From Epiperipatus broadwayi (lineage: Eukaryota; Onychophora; Udeonychophora; Euonychophora; Peripatidae): 64,000 nt of DNA. The notes under the pieces are model-generated. The model was given only the letters and a program-made list of their open reading frames with translations, ran no database searches and was not told the origin of the DNA. The DNA lies in contig JAQFVV010000112.1 of assembly GCA_028023455.1 (NCBI GenBank), positions 248,001-312,000 on the forward strand, in the 5' to 3' direction. The number at the start of each line of letters is the position of its first letter. Positions within the stretch are counted from its first letter, which is position 1. The position numbers and the translations under genes are program-made. Below are positions 44,426 to 57,602 of the stretch, one piece after another.

Positions 44426-46584
44426 AAGTCTTACATGGCTTTCATGTTGCATTTCGACTCTTTGAAAAAGGTTTTTATTTATTAAACAATTTGTAAATTA
44501 AATTTAAAATAAAAGTTTTTATATTTAAAAGAAATTCAAAGTTTGTGTGTGAAAAAAAAATAGCATAAATAAAAAGTAGATATGCTTTATCTTTAAAAAT
44601 AATTGAGCATTTTATATCAACTATATGAAATTTTATAATTTCCCGTTTGCATCGCGAATGTCAAAATTTATTTTGTCAATTATGTTAATGCCTGATATTC
44701 ATAATTTGTTATGATAACAAAGTAGATAATTGTTACAGAATATATTTTTGATAATAGATAGAGTACTGTTTTACTGTTTGAGCTAGTAATGGTGCTCTAA
44801 AATAAATATTATTCAGATAAGTTTTAATAATTTACATCAGATGGAGATTCTAATTATAAAGCATGTATTATTCGAATGTATAAATTTGAAAAAAAAATTA
44901 AATAGAAATTATTTGAGTTTATGAAAGTTTAGATGTGGTTGAAAAGTTATTGCATTTGAATTAAGATTCACTCTTGGGTGTGTGAATAAATGTAAAGCAT
45001 TGTGTATGGTTATAAATGCTTTGTGAAGTGATGTGATTATATAGTTGGATAATCATGGACTCAGAAGTTGGGTACCTAGATTAGTTCTCAGATAAATTTT
45101 TGAATTTTTTTTTAATTTTGGAAAATAAAATATCTCCAACAAAGTTAAGTATCATATTTTCACTGGTTATTATGTAAGTATCAGCTTTATATATTTTTCC
45201 AAATATGTATATATGATCAACTAAATTTCTTGAAAAATAGATATCATCAATAACATGGATATCATAATTTTTTCTGGAATCTCATCAAAAGTTTGTTAAA
45301 TACATATTTCAGTTTCAATTACACAGAGAATAGATATTTTATTAGAATGGTCTTCATATATTTTTCTACTTCTAGTAAAACCATTGAGTATGTTATTATA
45401 GATAACATTTTTTAGTTTAATATGGGTAACTTCCAACCATAAGCCAGCCTGCTTACATTTTCAAAATATGTACAGTTAAACAGTTTTCAGTAGAATTTAT
45501 TAATTTGCATTTTTTTAAAAAAATGGCATTTATTAAATCAAAAAATAGATTCTGAATAATTTATAAGAATTTGAAGCACACCTTGTGCATTGCCACTACT
45601 AAAATTGTAAAGATATGAACTGCAAAACCTCACTAAATTTTGTATTAAATTTTTGTTTTAACATTGCATTTATTTTTGTTTGCTGTTATTCAATTATATA
45701 TAAATATAATGATGCATAGTATATTGGCAATGCTATTAATTATGATCTTGCTATGGTTAATAAATACTGGAATAATAAATATTGAAATAAATAATTTTAC
45801 ACCATTTATGCATTCTTTTACTTTGAACCTCTAAAAATTATATCTCTCTCCTATATCAGATATGTTTAAGTTGGCCACCACTGAAAACAGTTGCTACACC
45901 TGATGTAAAGGAATAAACAATATGTTATTTATATTAAAAATTAGTTCAGTGTTATTATTATAAAATGATATAAGACAACAACTCAGGTTCAAGCATTTTA
46001 ATGTAATAAGATAATTTTATAACATAGGTTACTGCTTTTGTGAAAGAATTTGTATTTATTTGGTAGAAAACATACAGTATTTTATGTAATTATTGAAATG
46101 AGATAAAACTTAAACTTGTATTTACATGAAAAAAAAAGTAATGCAGGAATGTTTTTTGTAGTTTTCATAATTTATTGTAAAAAAATAATTATATTTCCCT
46201 AAAAGGGATAGCTTTCTTGTAAATTTAAGAGCTAAATCTCCCTAAATTATTTCTCACTTTAGTAAAATAAAAAATACAAATTTAGTTTAGTTGATGATCA
46301 ACCTGTTGTTAGATGCTCAAATGTCACATGACTTTCTGAGCAATTAGTCGTATAATTATTTTACTTTACATACAAATGAAATTACGATTTTAGAATGTTA
46401 AGTATACTTTTATGTACCATTAGCAATTTTTTATTTTAAATTAGATATTTATTAATATTGCACTTTTAAATTGCCAAATTAGCTATTATTTCTCTCTCTT
46501 TCGTCTCGTTTCCAAAAAGTAGCTTACTAGAGTTGGAGATACACTTGCACTTGAGTTTTAATAATTAGAAAAAAAGTTATCGGA
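44426..46584. other. AT-rich non-coding stretch
   Basis: No domain, tRNA box or clear repeat recognised over about 2.2 kb. Confidence 0.5.
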
Positions 46585-46875
46585 TTGATGATATTTATTG
46601 ATGATATTTCTAATGCCTTTGATATCATAAATCATACATGTTTATTTTGTAACCCTTTAGAAATTGACGATTAATGTTCTCTCTTTCTTTTTCATTATTT
46701 AGAGTTTCAAAGACAATCTGTAATCATCTCTGGCTTATGTTCTATCCCTATTGCCGTCACTTCAGGTGATTTAAACTTTTGTTCTTTTACTCTTCAGTTG
46801 TTTTGCAAGGGTCAGTAGTAAGGCCCTTGTGATGTAGTCTCTTTATTTTGTTTAGTTTATTCAGGTTTTAAATTA
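46585..46875 (+). pseudogene. LINE reverse transcriptase fossil (Jockey/CR1-like)
   Basis: DISNAFDIINHT at 46601-46636 matches the LD-x-S-x-AFD-x-x-x-H block with the catalytic Asp. FQRQSVIISGLCS (about 46702-46740) matches the R-x-Q-x-V segment. QGSVVRPL (about 46806-46829) matches the QGSVLGPLLF block. The three occur in the right order with short spacing, so this is an old fragment of a LINE RT unlike LINE A or the RTE-like element. No FADD block is seen downstream. Confidence 0.65.
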
Positions 46876-49800
46876 GAAGAAATTAGTGATTAATATTTTT
46901 CGGGTAAAGTGGAATATTGCACATATGAAATTGTCTGAAAGAGATGTTTGATTTTATTTAGATATTATAATAATAAATTGAGTAAAATCGTTTCTATGAA
47001 GTAGATAAATATAGTAATTTTTTGCTAAAAATTTTGGAAATAATTTTGATAAGCTGGTTTTTACTGTTATATTTTGCAAAATGTGCAGATGAGGTTACCT
47101 TTTTGCTAAAAATTGTCATAGTAATTTTATTTTTGTTAGCACTTTTTAAAAATAATAATAATTTGGACACTATTTTTGGCTATACAGGAAGGATTTTTTT
47201 TTTTTTTTTTTTGAATTTCAGAATTTGTTTTTGCATTTTTAGAAAGCATCTCTTTTTTTTAATTTTTCATTTTTTGTCATTGATATTTTAACTTTGTCAT
47301 TTCGACGTTTTCACTTAAATTGTTTGTAAAGAAGTGGTTGTTTTCATTTTTTTAACCATTTATAGTTCTATTTTGATGGCCCCTTTATTTGCCTATTTTT
47401 AAGTCTCTTTTTATTATTATTTTTGTAAGCATTCATTTCTTAATAGGGATAATAACATTCATTCGTTTATTTTTTCTTTCATATTGTAAATATTTATCTT
47501 TGTCTAATAATAGCTTATTTTCTTATTATTATTATTATTATTATTAATATATATTCATAGTTTATTCATTAATTTTATTAAGATAATTTTATTTTTATAC
47601 TATTTAAATTTTTTAATTAAATTATTAGATAATACAAACCAGCATTTGTCATTTTTATTATAATAGAAAATATGCTTTAAAATAAATTATATAAGTGTTG
47701 CTAAAATATGTATATAAAATTCGAGATTTAATCTCCAAAATAGTATTATTAATAATTGATATGTCCTCTGGCCACGGTGTAAGACAATACATTTAACAAT
47801 AAAACAGCAGGCATTTTTTTATTGCAATTCATATATATATAAAGATTGAGTTTCAGATATTCCTTTATATATATGTGTGTGTGTGTGTGTGTGTAATATA
47901 CAAATCAATATATATATATATATCAAAATACAGTACAATTTACATAAATTATATTCTTTTAGAAGTACTTTCGACTATACATTTTGTAGTCTTTGATTTG
48001 TATATTACATATATTGTGAAACGAATACAGATATCAAACTTTATTTATTACACACACACATATATATATATATGAGATACAATAAAAATAACCGCTGTTT
48101 TATTGCTAAATCTACTGTCTTATATTGTATCTAGGAACATATCAATTATTAATATTAATAGTTGTTTTAGAGATTTAATTTCAAACTTTACATATATAAA
48201 TACATATGCATGTAAACACACATACACATGATGGATTGACAAAAAAAGTTATTATATTATCATATAAATAAATCTGAGAAATCAGTTATGAAGAAGTAAG
48301 TATTAATCTGTACATGAAATTCTTGTTATTTATTGACTAAATTAATGCTTAATTCATATAATGAAAGTTTTTTTTTATCTAGAAAATGTTTTTTCTCTAA
48401 TATATAGTAGACTATTTTCTTAAGTGTTTTAACTACCTATATGCTAATGTAATTTTACTTATATATATATATGTGTGTGTGTGTATTTTAATGATGCAGT
48501 TAGTGTTAGCACTATAGTTTTGGCAGCAACCTGTCAAAAACTAGCTCAATGCTATTGAGTCTTATTGTATTATGTTTACCTTTTCATATTAACTTGATCA
48601 GTACAAGTTTTATATGATTATATATACAGTCGTTACAATTAAAAAGAGTATATTTAAATTGTAATATAGACAAACATAACTTTTAATAATAGCATTAATC
48701 ACCAAACACTAACATAAGACAGTAGTTTCAACTCTTGTACCATTTAGCATAATCTTAAGAAATCAGAATGAAGGAAATTGATGGAAATATTTTAAATGTT
48801 GATTTGGAGAAATGATAAAAAAAAATTGAATAACAATTAAGGAGAAAATGACTTGAAAAAGAGAATTTAGACTAGTGCATAATACTTGGGCTTGATCAAA
48901 TAACCTGAAGTTTGAGTCAGGTTCAGTAAACATTTTTTAACAGGTTTATCATTTTTTTTGTAGATAGTTGACTATATTCTGCTCAGGTAATTACTCAACA
49001 TTGGTTGGTAAATGGATATCTGGCTATGCTTATCGAGCGGGTAAAACAAGAATGAAAAAATTCTTGTACCTTCACCAATAATTAGTAAGTCAATGAGCAT
49101 ATTTCCTTTATTGCTTTTTTTATGAGAGATTGTGGGAGAAGCTTTTAATTTGTAATGGAGTATTTATTAAAAGACTGCTATTCCATAATATATCATTTTC
49201 CTGCATGTACCTTGCTTACTTACTTCAATTGCAGTCAACATTATTCAGGCTGTCCTCTACTTTTGTATATTCTACTTTCATACAATCGCTGTTTTGTACA
49301 ATGAGCAATCAAAATCTTGTTATGGAATTTTTTATTAAAAAAAGAATACAGTTCAACTATTTCGTGATAAATTTATAAAGAAAACACCAGATATTAATCA
49401 ATAAAGTGTTATTTATATACTGTATATAATCGAGTTTTTAATTCTTATCTGCCCATCTATTATAACAAAATCATCAAGCAGCACTTATATATACAGAATA
49501 ATGATTTACATTTTTATACAATATTAAGTTGTAATTTTTACTATTATTAATTTTATTTTTAAAGTCATAATAAATTAATTTTTATTAATTTGAAATTTTA
49601 TTCTTAGAGAATTCACCTCATCAATCACATAAAAACTTAAAGAGGGTTTTGGTTCATCTATCATCAGTAATCACAGCAATTAATTTTTCATGCAGTAAAT
49701 CCTATTTCAGAAAACATAAGTCTAAAATATAATTATAAATATGAGTAAAAGCCTATGCAAATTTTAAATATTTTCAAATAATTAATGTATTACTTTATTT

Positions 49801-50467
49801 ATATAATCATAATAAGAGTAATAAACCTAATTTAAAGAGTATTGAATTTTATACTCTGAAAAATAAGAGAAGCAATTTAATTATAAATATTTTTCCTTAT
49901 AAATTTTTTAATGTACCCAAATAATTATATATTCTTATTCATTTTTAATAATTTTATAAATATTAATCTTTTATCTTATTCTTATTTTTGACTGATTTTT
50001 TTTTGCATAAAGTGTTTTATATTTTTAATATATTATGTCTGTGTGTTATTCTACATTTATGTAACTTTAAAATTTAAATAATTTACTTATTTCTATCAAT
50101 TTAATTATATCATCAATAATGTAATAAATTTAAGATAATAAATTTTAAAGAAGAGGACAGCCTGTATATGCTAAGACACCTCATTACAAAATAAATATTT
50201 TATAACCACTTTTTAATTTTTTTTTTACATTGCTCTATTTTTGTACATTTCAATTTTTTTCACATTCCAATACAAATGTCAAGGAGCCCCTGTATATATT
50301 GAATTAAATATTTTCATAGATTGTTATCATAATAAAGAATAGAAATGAGGAAGAGATAATATCCTTATAAATAAAAATAACTTTTTAACCTTTGATGCTA
50401 CTAAGAAATTATTAATTGGTACTAACTGGCAATTTCTGAGGGCAAATCAGTTTTTATTATTAAACTT
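46876..50467. other. AT-rich stretch with microsatellites
   Basis: Holds a poly-T run (about 47192-47212), a TTA run (47524-47545), TG/TA microsatellites (about 47862-47895, 48050-48073 and 48461-48484), and otherwise no recognisable feature. The 89-codon frame at 47022-47291 is a poly-Phe/Leu product of T-rich DNA. Confidence 0.5.
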
Positions 50468-50580
50468 GTAATAGCCCTTTTGTTTGAGTTTATATATATA
50501 TATTGCAAAAAAAAAATCACCTCATATTTTATTTATTCTATAATAGCCTTTTGTTGAGTTTATATATATATTGTAGGAAT
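50468..50580. repeat. Two short similar blocks with TA microsatellites
   Basis: TAATAGCCCTTTTGTTTGAG plus TTTATATATATA at about 50469-50503 recurs as TAATAGCCTTTTGTTGAGTT plus TATATATA at about 50541-50575. A small, degenerate local duplication. Confidence 0.65.
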
Positions 50581-52465
50581 AGAATCTCATTCCCACACAT
50601 ATATTATTAAATCAGAAAAAAAAAATTTCTTTATATATATCTTTGTGTGTGCGCATATTATGGATATTAATAAGTAATATTTATTAGTAAACAGTAGTGA
50701 GAAAATGAATATTATAAGAGATAATATTAGATGCATTAGTCTATTATATTAAATAAAGCAGTATCATTATATAGTTTATCTTTTATTTAAAATAAAACAG
50801 GCTAGACTGGATGGTTTAAAAGGTCACATCTTTAGGTCAACAGATTAATAGCCTGAAAAGCACACATGTTTTTCTAATGTCTGAAAGGAAAGTATGAATG
50901 TAAAATAGAGATACAAACATATTTTAATTACACATAAATTTTAATTTTTATTCTTTTTTTTATGTTATCCGAATTTTAAATTGTCATAAAGGAAAAGATG
51001 TTTTGACAAATGGATAGAGTCATTAATTTTTTTTTGTTACTTGACCATTAAGTGTCATCAGTTTTGAATTCTGTTTTCTCTCTAAAATGACAGTGATTTT
51101 TGTTGGGAAACAATCTTTAACTTGGACAAAGCTGGGAGAGTTGCAGAAAACTGAGATATATAAAGAACTGTGTGAGAAAGAGAGGGGAGTCACAGTGGTC
51201 AGTTGGTCAGAGTCAGTCAATATCTTTCAAGCTCTATGGAACAGGGTTGATGTTTTTCTTTTTTTTCACTGAGGAAAAATGAAAGCAAAAATGTTAAAAT
51301 CTTGCTTTAAATCATATAGAAGAAGATGTGCTGATATATGAACATTATAGCAGTTAGGCTGTTTTGGAGGGATTGATAAAGATTGAGTCCCTGGAGTGAG
51401 CTGAACAGTAAAATGGTGATATAAGGAAAGTGCACAAATTGCTATTTTGAAAGGAAAAAATGGATTCAGTGTTTATATATTTTGCAAACTGTAAGAAAAG
51501 GAGGATGCATTGATAACACACTATTTTGTCCCCAAGGATCTCTACTATCTAAGTTTCAATGGTTTGTCTGTAAACTCATATATATTTCTTTAATATCCGA
51601 AGATTAGCCATGCTTCAAGTCAACCAAACCAAAGCCACCTGCTGTCTCAGAAACTTTTTTTCACCCAGTGGTTTATTAAAGAACTGTCATCTTTGAAGAG
51701 GGAGAAGAGGAAGGAAGAAAAGAAAGAAGATGTATATAATCTGCACATCAAGCCTCAACAAATCTACTTATCAATTTTTTAAAATTTTCTTTTATATTCA
51801 TCAAAAGTGCCAGCAATAGCTTTGAAATGGTAAAAACAAGCTAAATCCAACGTAATTGTAAAAACAAGCTAAATCCAATGTAGTTTGAAGTTATAGACAA
51901 GAGAGCAGTCTGTTGTTTAACTTGAACATTAGTAAGAACTGAAAATTGGAGGGTAACTTTGAAATTTTATTAATCTTTCTTTTTACTTATTAAAAGTAAT
52001 CATATGAAACTCTTTCCATAGGTCAAAAATCTTTTTTTTCTTTCAATACATAAACATTAAAAGTTTGATTATTTATTTTATTATTAATTATCATTACTGC
52101 ATAACAACACGCAAATACATTTTAAAATTATTAAACTTAATGTTTCATTATCTTTGAATATTTTTTGTATTGTAATCTAATATGTCATTTTATTATTGTT
52201 ACCAATGAGTTAAATAAGGTACTTGAGCAATCTGTCAATATATATTTTATAATGTTTTTTTTATTTATTTGCATATCTAAATCTGATATAATAATATGAA
52301 GGAAAACATTTTAACATAATGTATATGCTAACATATCACGAGTGTGTGGTGTGTGACTGCTTATACAGACATATGTCACTTAAGTTAGGTCAAGTAGCTT
52401 AGACTAAAATCTTAGTGATTAATAATCTTTTGGTTTAAGGTAGCAAATTAATAGCATATAAAGTC
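50581..52465. other. AT-rich stretch, minor repeat only
   Basis: A 31-bp direct duplication (AAAAACAAGCTAAATCCAA at about 51833 and 51860) is the only pattern. No gene is supported. The frames near 51023-51272 on both strands have mixed composition but no domain. Confidence 0.45.
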
Positions 52466-52598
52466 ACATGTATGAAAATGAACACACACATATTGCGTGA
52501 ATGATTTTTATATTGCCTTTATGACATATATACATGTATGAAAATGAACACACACGTATTGCGTGAATGATTTTTATATTGCCTTTATGACATATATA
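52466..52598. repeat. Two-copy tandem duplication, period 66 bp
   Basis: ACATGTATGAAAATGAACAC starts at 52466 and 52532. The copies share ATTGCGTGAATGATTTTTAT and the GACATATATA end and differ by about one base. Confidence 0.9.
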
Positions 52599-52714
52599 AT
52601 AAAGCTGGAAGAAATATTGAATAGGCATTAAAGGGAATGTTTTTGAATGTTTCACTTTAAACCAGCTTTTTTTAAATGGATAGGAACATACGCATATATT
52701 TAATCTTATCTGCT

Positions 52715-53830
52715 ATATCGGGTATATGAGCACAGACTTTCTCAATACCCACCAGTCTCCACTCTCTCTCATAACACTGATACACTTGAACACATATATG
52801 TTTAAAAGATAAATAATCGCCAATATACATATTTCATGTTAAACCAGCAATCATCAGTTGATCCAGATTATCATCTCCACACATATATGCAATAAGTGCT
52901 CAGATACCTATTAAGATAGCTAATCATCATACTTAAATGGACAAGCTTCAATCCACTCCACTCTCCAACTCTTCAACCATCCATCCAATTGAAAATCTGA
53001 TGATGGAATGCTCAAAGGCCACCCTGAGGCCAAGATTCTTGTCACACGCATGTTGACCTAAAGTCAATCTGATCCCTCATGTACAAGACATAATCCTTTT
53101 AATACATATACAAGAGGTGGACAGACATCCCTACTATGTAATAACTGAAATACAGGCTTATTATATACCTGTATCAATATATGTAATATATAGGATATAT
53201 GAACATAGACTTTCACACTACCCACCGCTCTCCACTCTATCTCATAACATTGATACCCTTGAACAGTGGTAGGTAGAGTAAAAGTCTGTGCTCATATACT
53301 CTATATATTACATATATTGATACATGTATATAATAAGTCTGTATTTCAGTTATTACATAGTAGAGATGTCTGCCCATCCCTTGTATATGTATTTAAATGG
53401 ATTATTTCCCGTAAATAAGGGATCAGATTGATTTTAGGTCAACATGGGTATGACAAGAATCTCAGCCTTAGGGTGACCTTTGAGCATTCCATCATCAGAT
53501 TTTCAATGGGATTGGTGGTTTAAGAGTTGGAGTGTGGAATGGATTGAAGCCTGTCCATTAAAGTATGAAGATTAGCTATCTTAATATATATATGAGCACC
53601 TATTGCATACATGTTTGGTGATGATAATCTGGACCAACTAATGATTGCTGGTTTAGCATGAAATATGTATATTGGTGGTTATTTATCTTTTCAACATATA
53701 TGTGTTCAAGTGTATCAGTATTATGAGATAGAGTGAAGTGGTGGGTAGTGTGAAAGTCTGTGCTTATATGAATACCCTATGTATTACATATATTGATACA
53801 GGTATATAATAAGCCTGTATTTCTGTTATT
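52715..53830. repeat. 1.1-kb palindromic foldback repeat
   Basis: The left arm (about 52719-53262) and right arm (about 53262-53806) are reverse complements with moderate divergence and almost no spacer. For example TATGAGCACAGACTTT (52724) pairs with AAAGTCTGTGCTTATA (53752), and CAGACATCCCTACTATG (53120) with CATAGTAGAGATGTCTG (53357). Each arm also repeats its own outer segment near the centre (about 53180-53262). No coding sequence. Fits a foldback-type non-autonomous DNA element. Confidence 0.88.
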
Positions 53831-55609
53831 AATCTTATTTGATTACATACACAATATTTGATGTTTTGTTTTAATAATGTATTATTTAATTGATATATAT
53901 TAATTGCAGTCAACCAGATGATTAGAAATTTGTTTTATTAAAAAGAAGAATTTTAATAAATATAATTATACAATATGTGGCTTTCGCGTTCTTATTATTA
54001 GTATTGTTATTTTTTAATTTTATCATTTAATTATAATCATTCATTATCACTAATAAGTGTTAAGCATTGGATCACAATTTACATATAATAATATTTTAAG
54101 TAAATAAGGGTTTATAAACAGCTAAATGTTATGCTGTGAGATTCGTTATGACCATCATCACCACCGGTGAATATTAATATTTAAATCCCAGTTTAAATAT
54201 AATATTTTAAGTAAGTGCTTATAGGTTCATAAAAGCTAAATTTGTTGTTATGGGTTAATTGCAAAATCTGTGGCTGGAATCATTATCATCATCATCATCA
54301 CCATGATATTACAATCAATAAATAAATTAAATAAATAGGTTTAATGGCCATATATAAATAATGATCCTCACTACGTTTGTTTGTGAGCCATTATTAAGAG
54401 CATCTATGCATCTGTAAATCCATGTACATAAACTGAGCTGGTAACACCTGTAAAAGTTTTAAGTATTAAGAATTTATGATATTGGGATCTTGTAGTTTTA
54501 TGACACAGTTAAAATATAAGGATGCCATTTTTCATGCATCCAAGTGCCTGTGTTGTAAAGAATGTACCAAGTGGGTTAAAACAGGTACACTATGAACAGA
54601 TATGATAGAACTTTATCTAGGTTTAGACAACCTAGTAGCACCCAGGCAAAACACATGTACATAGGTACACTGAATAAAAGAGTTTGATTTTCTTTTCCAA
54701 CTTGATGATATTTAATATTATTTTGTTTTGTTTTGTTTTTATATTTTTAAGTAGTTACAAATAGTGCCAGTGTGTGCAACTATGAACAGTCTTATATATA
54801 TGGAAAGAGAAAAGGGAATGATTCTTTATTGAAAGAATCTCTTATTGGAGATATGTGTAATTCACTATGTTGATTTCACTATCATTTTTATTCAGTTGCT
54901 ATAACTAATATTTATTTATATAGCTACAATGGCTAGTATATTTTATTGGTTACAATAACCTCCCAATATCACAAATATTCTAAATCTTAAGAGAATTATG
55001 CCAGTGATTATTTTTATTTTATTTTTATTTGTTTTGAAATGAGATATTTTATTGTTTCATGATTTTAGTGACTAGATCAATATTTATGATAGTTACAAAT
55101 GGCTGTCATTATATTTATTTTAGTACAAAATGGCGGCCCAATGTGCGTGATGCATTTATAGCCACTATTTGTATTTATGGCCACCATGACTACTTTGAGT
55201 CTTAAGAGACTTGTAACTGTCATAGTATATTTCTCTTAGTTACAATATATTGCAAAAAATCACCTGATGCATAGTAATAATTCATTATTTCATCTATCCT
55301 GATGCTTTGACTAATACTGCATATGAGTTTCTTAGCCTTATAAATTGCATTAAACAGGGGTATCTTGAGCATATCTCTGCTTACTTTCCTTGCAAAGGAT
55401 TAAAAACACAAATAATATAAATTTGAAGTCACTAAAATATATAATTATTGATCTAGTGATAAGATCATATAACTATGCAAGCAAATTATATTGAATTCTC
55501 AGTTATTCTCAGATTATTAATTTGAACAATGAAAAACAAAGAAGTAAGAGTAATTGCTAGAGAATGAGGTTGACCAGTAGCCAAAAAACTAGTCTGGGAT
55601 GTGAATAGA
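53831..55609. other. AT-rich non-coding stretch
   Basis: Contains a short CAT run (about 54286-54303) and loosely similar TACAA-TGGC phrases near 54930 and 55100. No gene or firm repeat. Confidence 0.45.
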
Positions 55610-56145
55610 GCATTATTATCAGGTGTTCACTGGTTATTTGAACTTACAATAGATGGTTTTGTAGTAGAGTAATTTATTGATTATTCAAGTTTACTCTAGA
55701 TGACTGGAGTAGAATAATTATACTATATTTGATATTTATTAATTATTCAAGATTATAAGAGATGATACTGAAGTAGGATAAATAGATTATTTTCTGATTT
55801 TCCTTGATTATTCAAAACTTATAGTAAATATTTCTGAAAAAGGTAAATATTCTGTTGTCTGGTATTCATCAATTATTCAAGCTTACAATAGATGACTCTG
55901 AAATAGAATAACTTGATTAATATCTGGTCTTCTTCAACCTTATAATAAATGGCTGTGAAATACAGTAAATTGTCTAATTTCTAGTATTCCTTGATTATTC
56001 AAACTTACAATAGATGTCTTTGAAATAGAATAAATAGTTCATATTCGATATTCATAATTAATCAAACTTAAAATAGATGGCTCTGAAGTAGAGTAAATAG
56101 ACTATTATTTGGTGTTCATTAATTATGCAAGCTTATGATTGATAA
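55610..56145. repeat. Degenerate tandem array, roughly 75-bp units
   Basis: Around seven units share TTATTCAA.CTTACAATAGATG, CTCTGAAATAGAATAAAT and a TTAT.TGGTATTC connector. Clear copies of the first string lie near 55870, 55996 and 56054. Strong divergence between units indicates an old array. Confidence 0.75.
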
Positions 56146-56321
56146 AACCAACAGTAAATCTGCTCACATTGCAGATATTGAAAGTAAACAGAGAAAGTCA
56201 TGATAAAAATTAATTAGTGTAAAACTAATATTTTCTCCTTAATAAATTTCTATGACATTTTGAGCGTTTGTTTGTAGTAATTTGTAGTAGTTTGTTTGTA
56301 GTAACTTTTACTGGTGGGGAT

Positions 56322-56420
56322 GAGTATATATATATATATACTCATTTCTGGTAGATTGAAATAGATATATATGAGTATATATATATATATACTCATTTCT
56401 GGTAGATTGAAATAGTTAGA
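56322..56420. repeat. 51-bp tandem duplication containing a perfect palindrome
   Basis: The palindrome GAGTATATATATATATACTC (with small length variation) followed by ATTTCTGGTAGATTGAAATA occurs at 56322 and 56373. The first copy is followed by ATATAT before the second begins. Confidence 0.85.
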
Positions 56421-56654
56421 ATATGAATTGTGGCATATCTGATGACTCTTAACTAAATGAAATTGTCATTATGCTGGAAGTGATATTACTTTTCTGTTTT
56501 TATTATTGAAGTTTTTTTAAAAGTTAGAAATAAATATTATTTTAAATATATGATAATTGAAATATATCAATTGGCTATTCTTATATAAACCAGAAAATGT
56601 GAATGTAAGTGGGCTTATTTACATTTGCATAATACTAGAAAGCAGTGTATTGAT

Positions 56655-57602
56655 ATAAGTAGTGCTAAAAAGGGGTGTTAAGATTATTTTTTAAAAAATA
56701 TAATAAGAAGTAGAAAGATATACATTAGATGCAGATGTGTGGATGGCAAAGGAAACAATTCAAGGAGAAATAGGATGGTAAAGTTTTTATATGAGAGATG
56801 CAAAAAGCAAAATTAAAATATTTGGTAGATTGCAATTCATGGATAGTAAGAAAATAGTCAAAATAGTATTTAATTGGGTTACAAGTAAAGTATAGGCAAC
56901 AAGATGGATAAGAAAGATAGCATGGTATGCAGAAGATTTGGATAAAGATTTTATATCAGTATCTTTGTACAAAAGGAGGAATGATTGTGTTAGGAGAATT
57001 GTTGAGTGTTATAGCCGCAAAAAATGGGATAGAAGAATAGATGCAATAATAAAAAATAGGGAATTGGAGAGGTGAAGAACTAGTATGGAGAGGAAAAAGC
57101 ATTTAAATATATATAGAAGTAAACATAATATTGAGTGCAAGTTAATTTACTATAATAGCAAGGAGTTTGCTGTTTAAGGCTCTTTTTTCAGGATCTTTAG
57201 CAACCAGGTAATATACACATAAATGAAAAAATGTGGGTAATTTAGTCTGCAAGTTAGGTAATGAAAGCATAAAAAATATTAGGCACTTGTTAATTGATTG
57301 TAAATGCTTACAAGCAGAAAGGGTACAAATAATGAAGTTGTGGGGGAATAAATATAAAAGTGATTTTAGTTCTTGGATTTTTATGCCGGATTTGGAAAAA
57401 AATAAGGACGATCTAGATATAAAGGCCATAGAGTGAGCAAAGATGAAGTTGTGGAAATGGTATGGAGCAGGCTAGAGAAGAATGTGGCAATTACTTAGTA
57501 TGGGGAATGGGAAAGTAAGGATGCTAACAGGTTTTTCTGAGCTTAATGGCTGAGAGATTCCTGATTTCGATAAAGAAGAAACCATATCGCATCGCATCGC
57601 TT
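56655..57602 (+). mobile_element. LINE A, third copy, 3' fragment
   Basis: Begins in the thumb/C-terminal region (VWMAKETIQGEIGW near 56738-56780). It continues through KIVFNWVTSK (about 56853-56888) and the knuckle CKLGNESIKNIRHLLIDCKC (57248-57307, with the second Cys changed to Gly). It ends with GCATCGCATCGC (57590-57601) in place of the GCATCACATCA end of the other copies. Strongly 5'-truncated. Confidence 0.82.

Noticed and set aside
47022-47291. 89-codon Phe/Leu-rich frame resembling a membrane protein
   Set aside because: Composition is explained by poly-T-rich DNA. There is no conserved motif and a homopolymer lies inside the frame.
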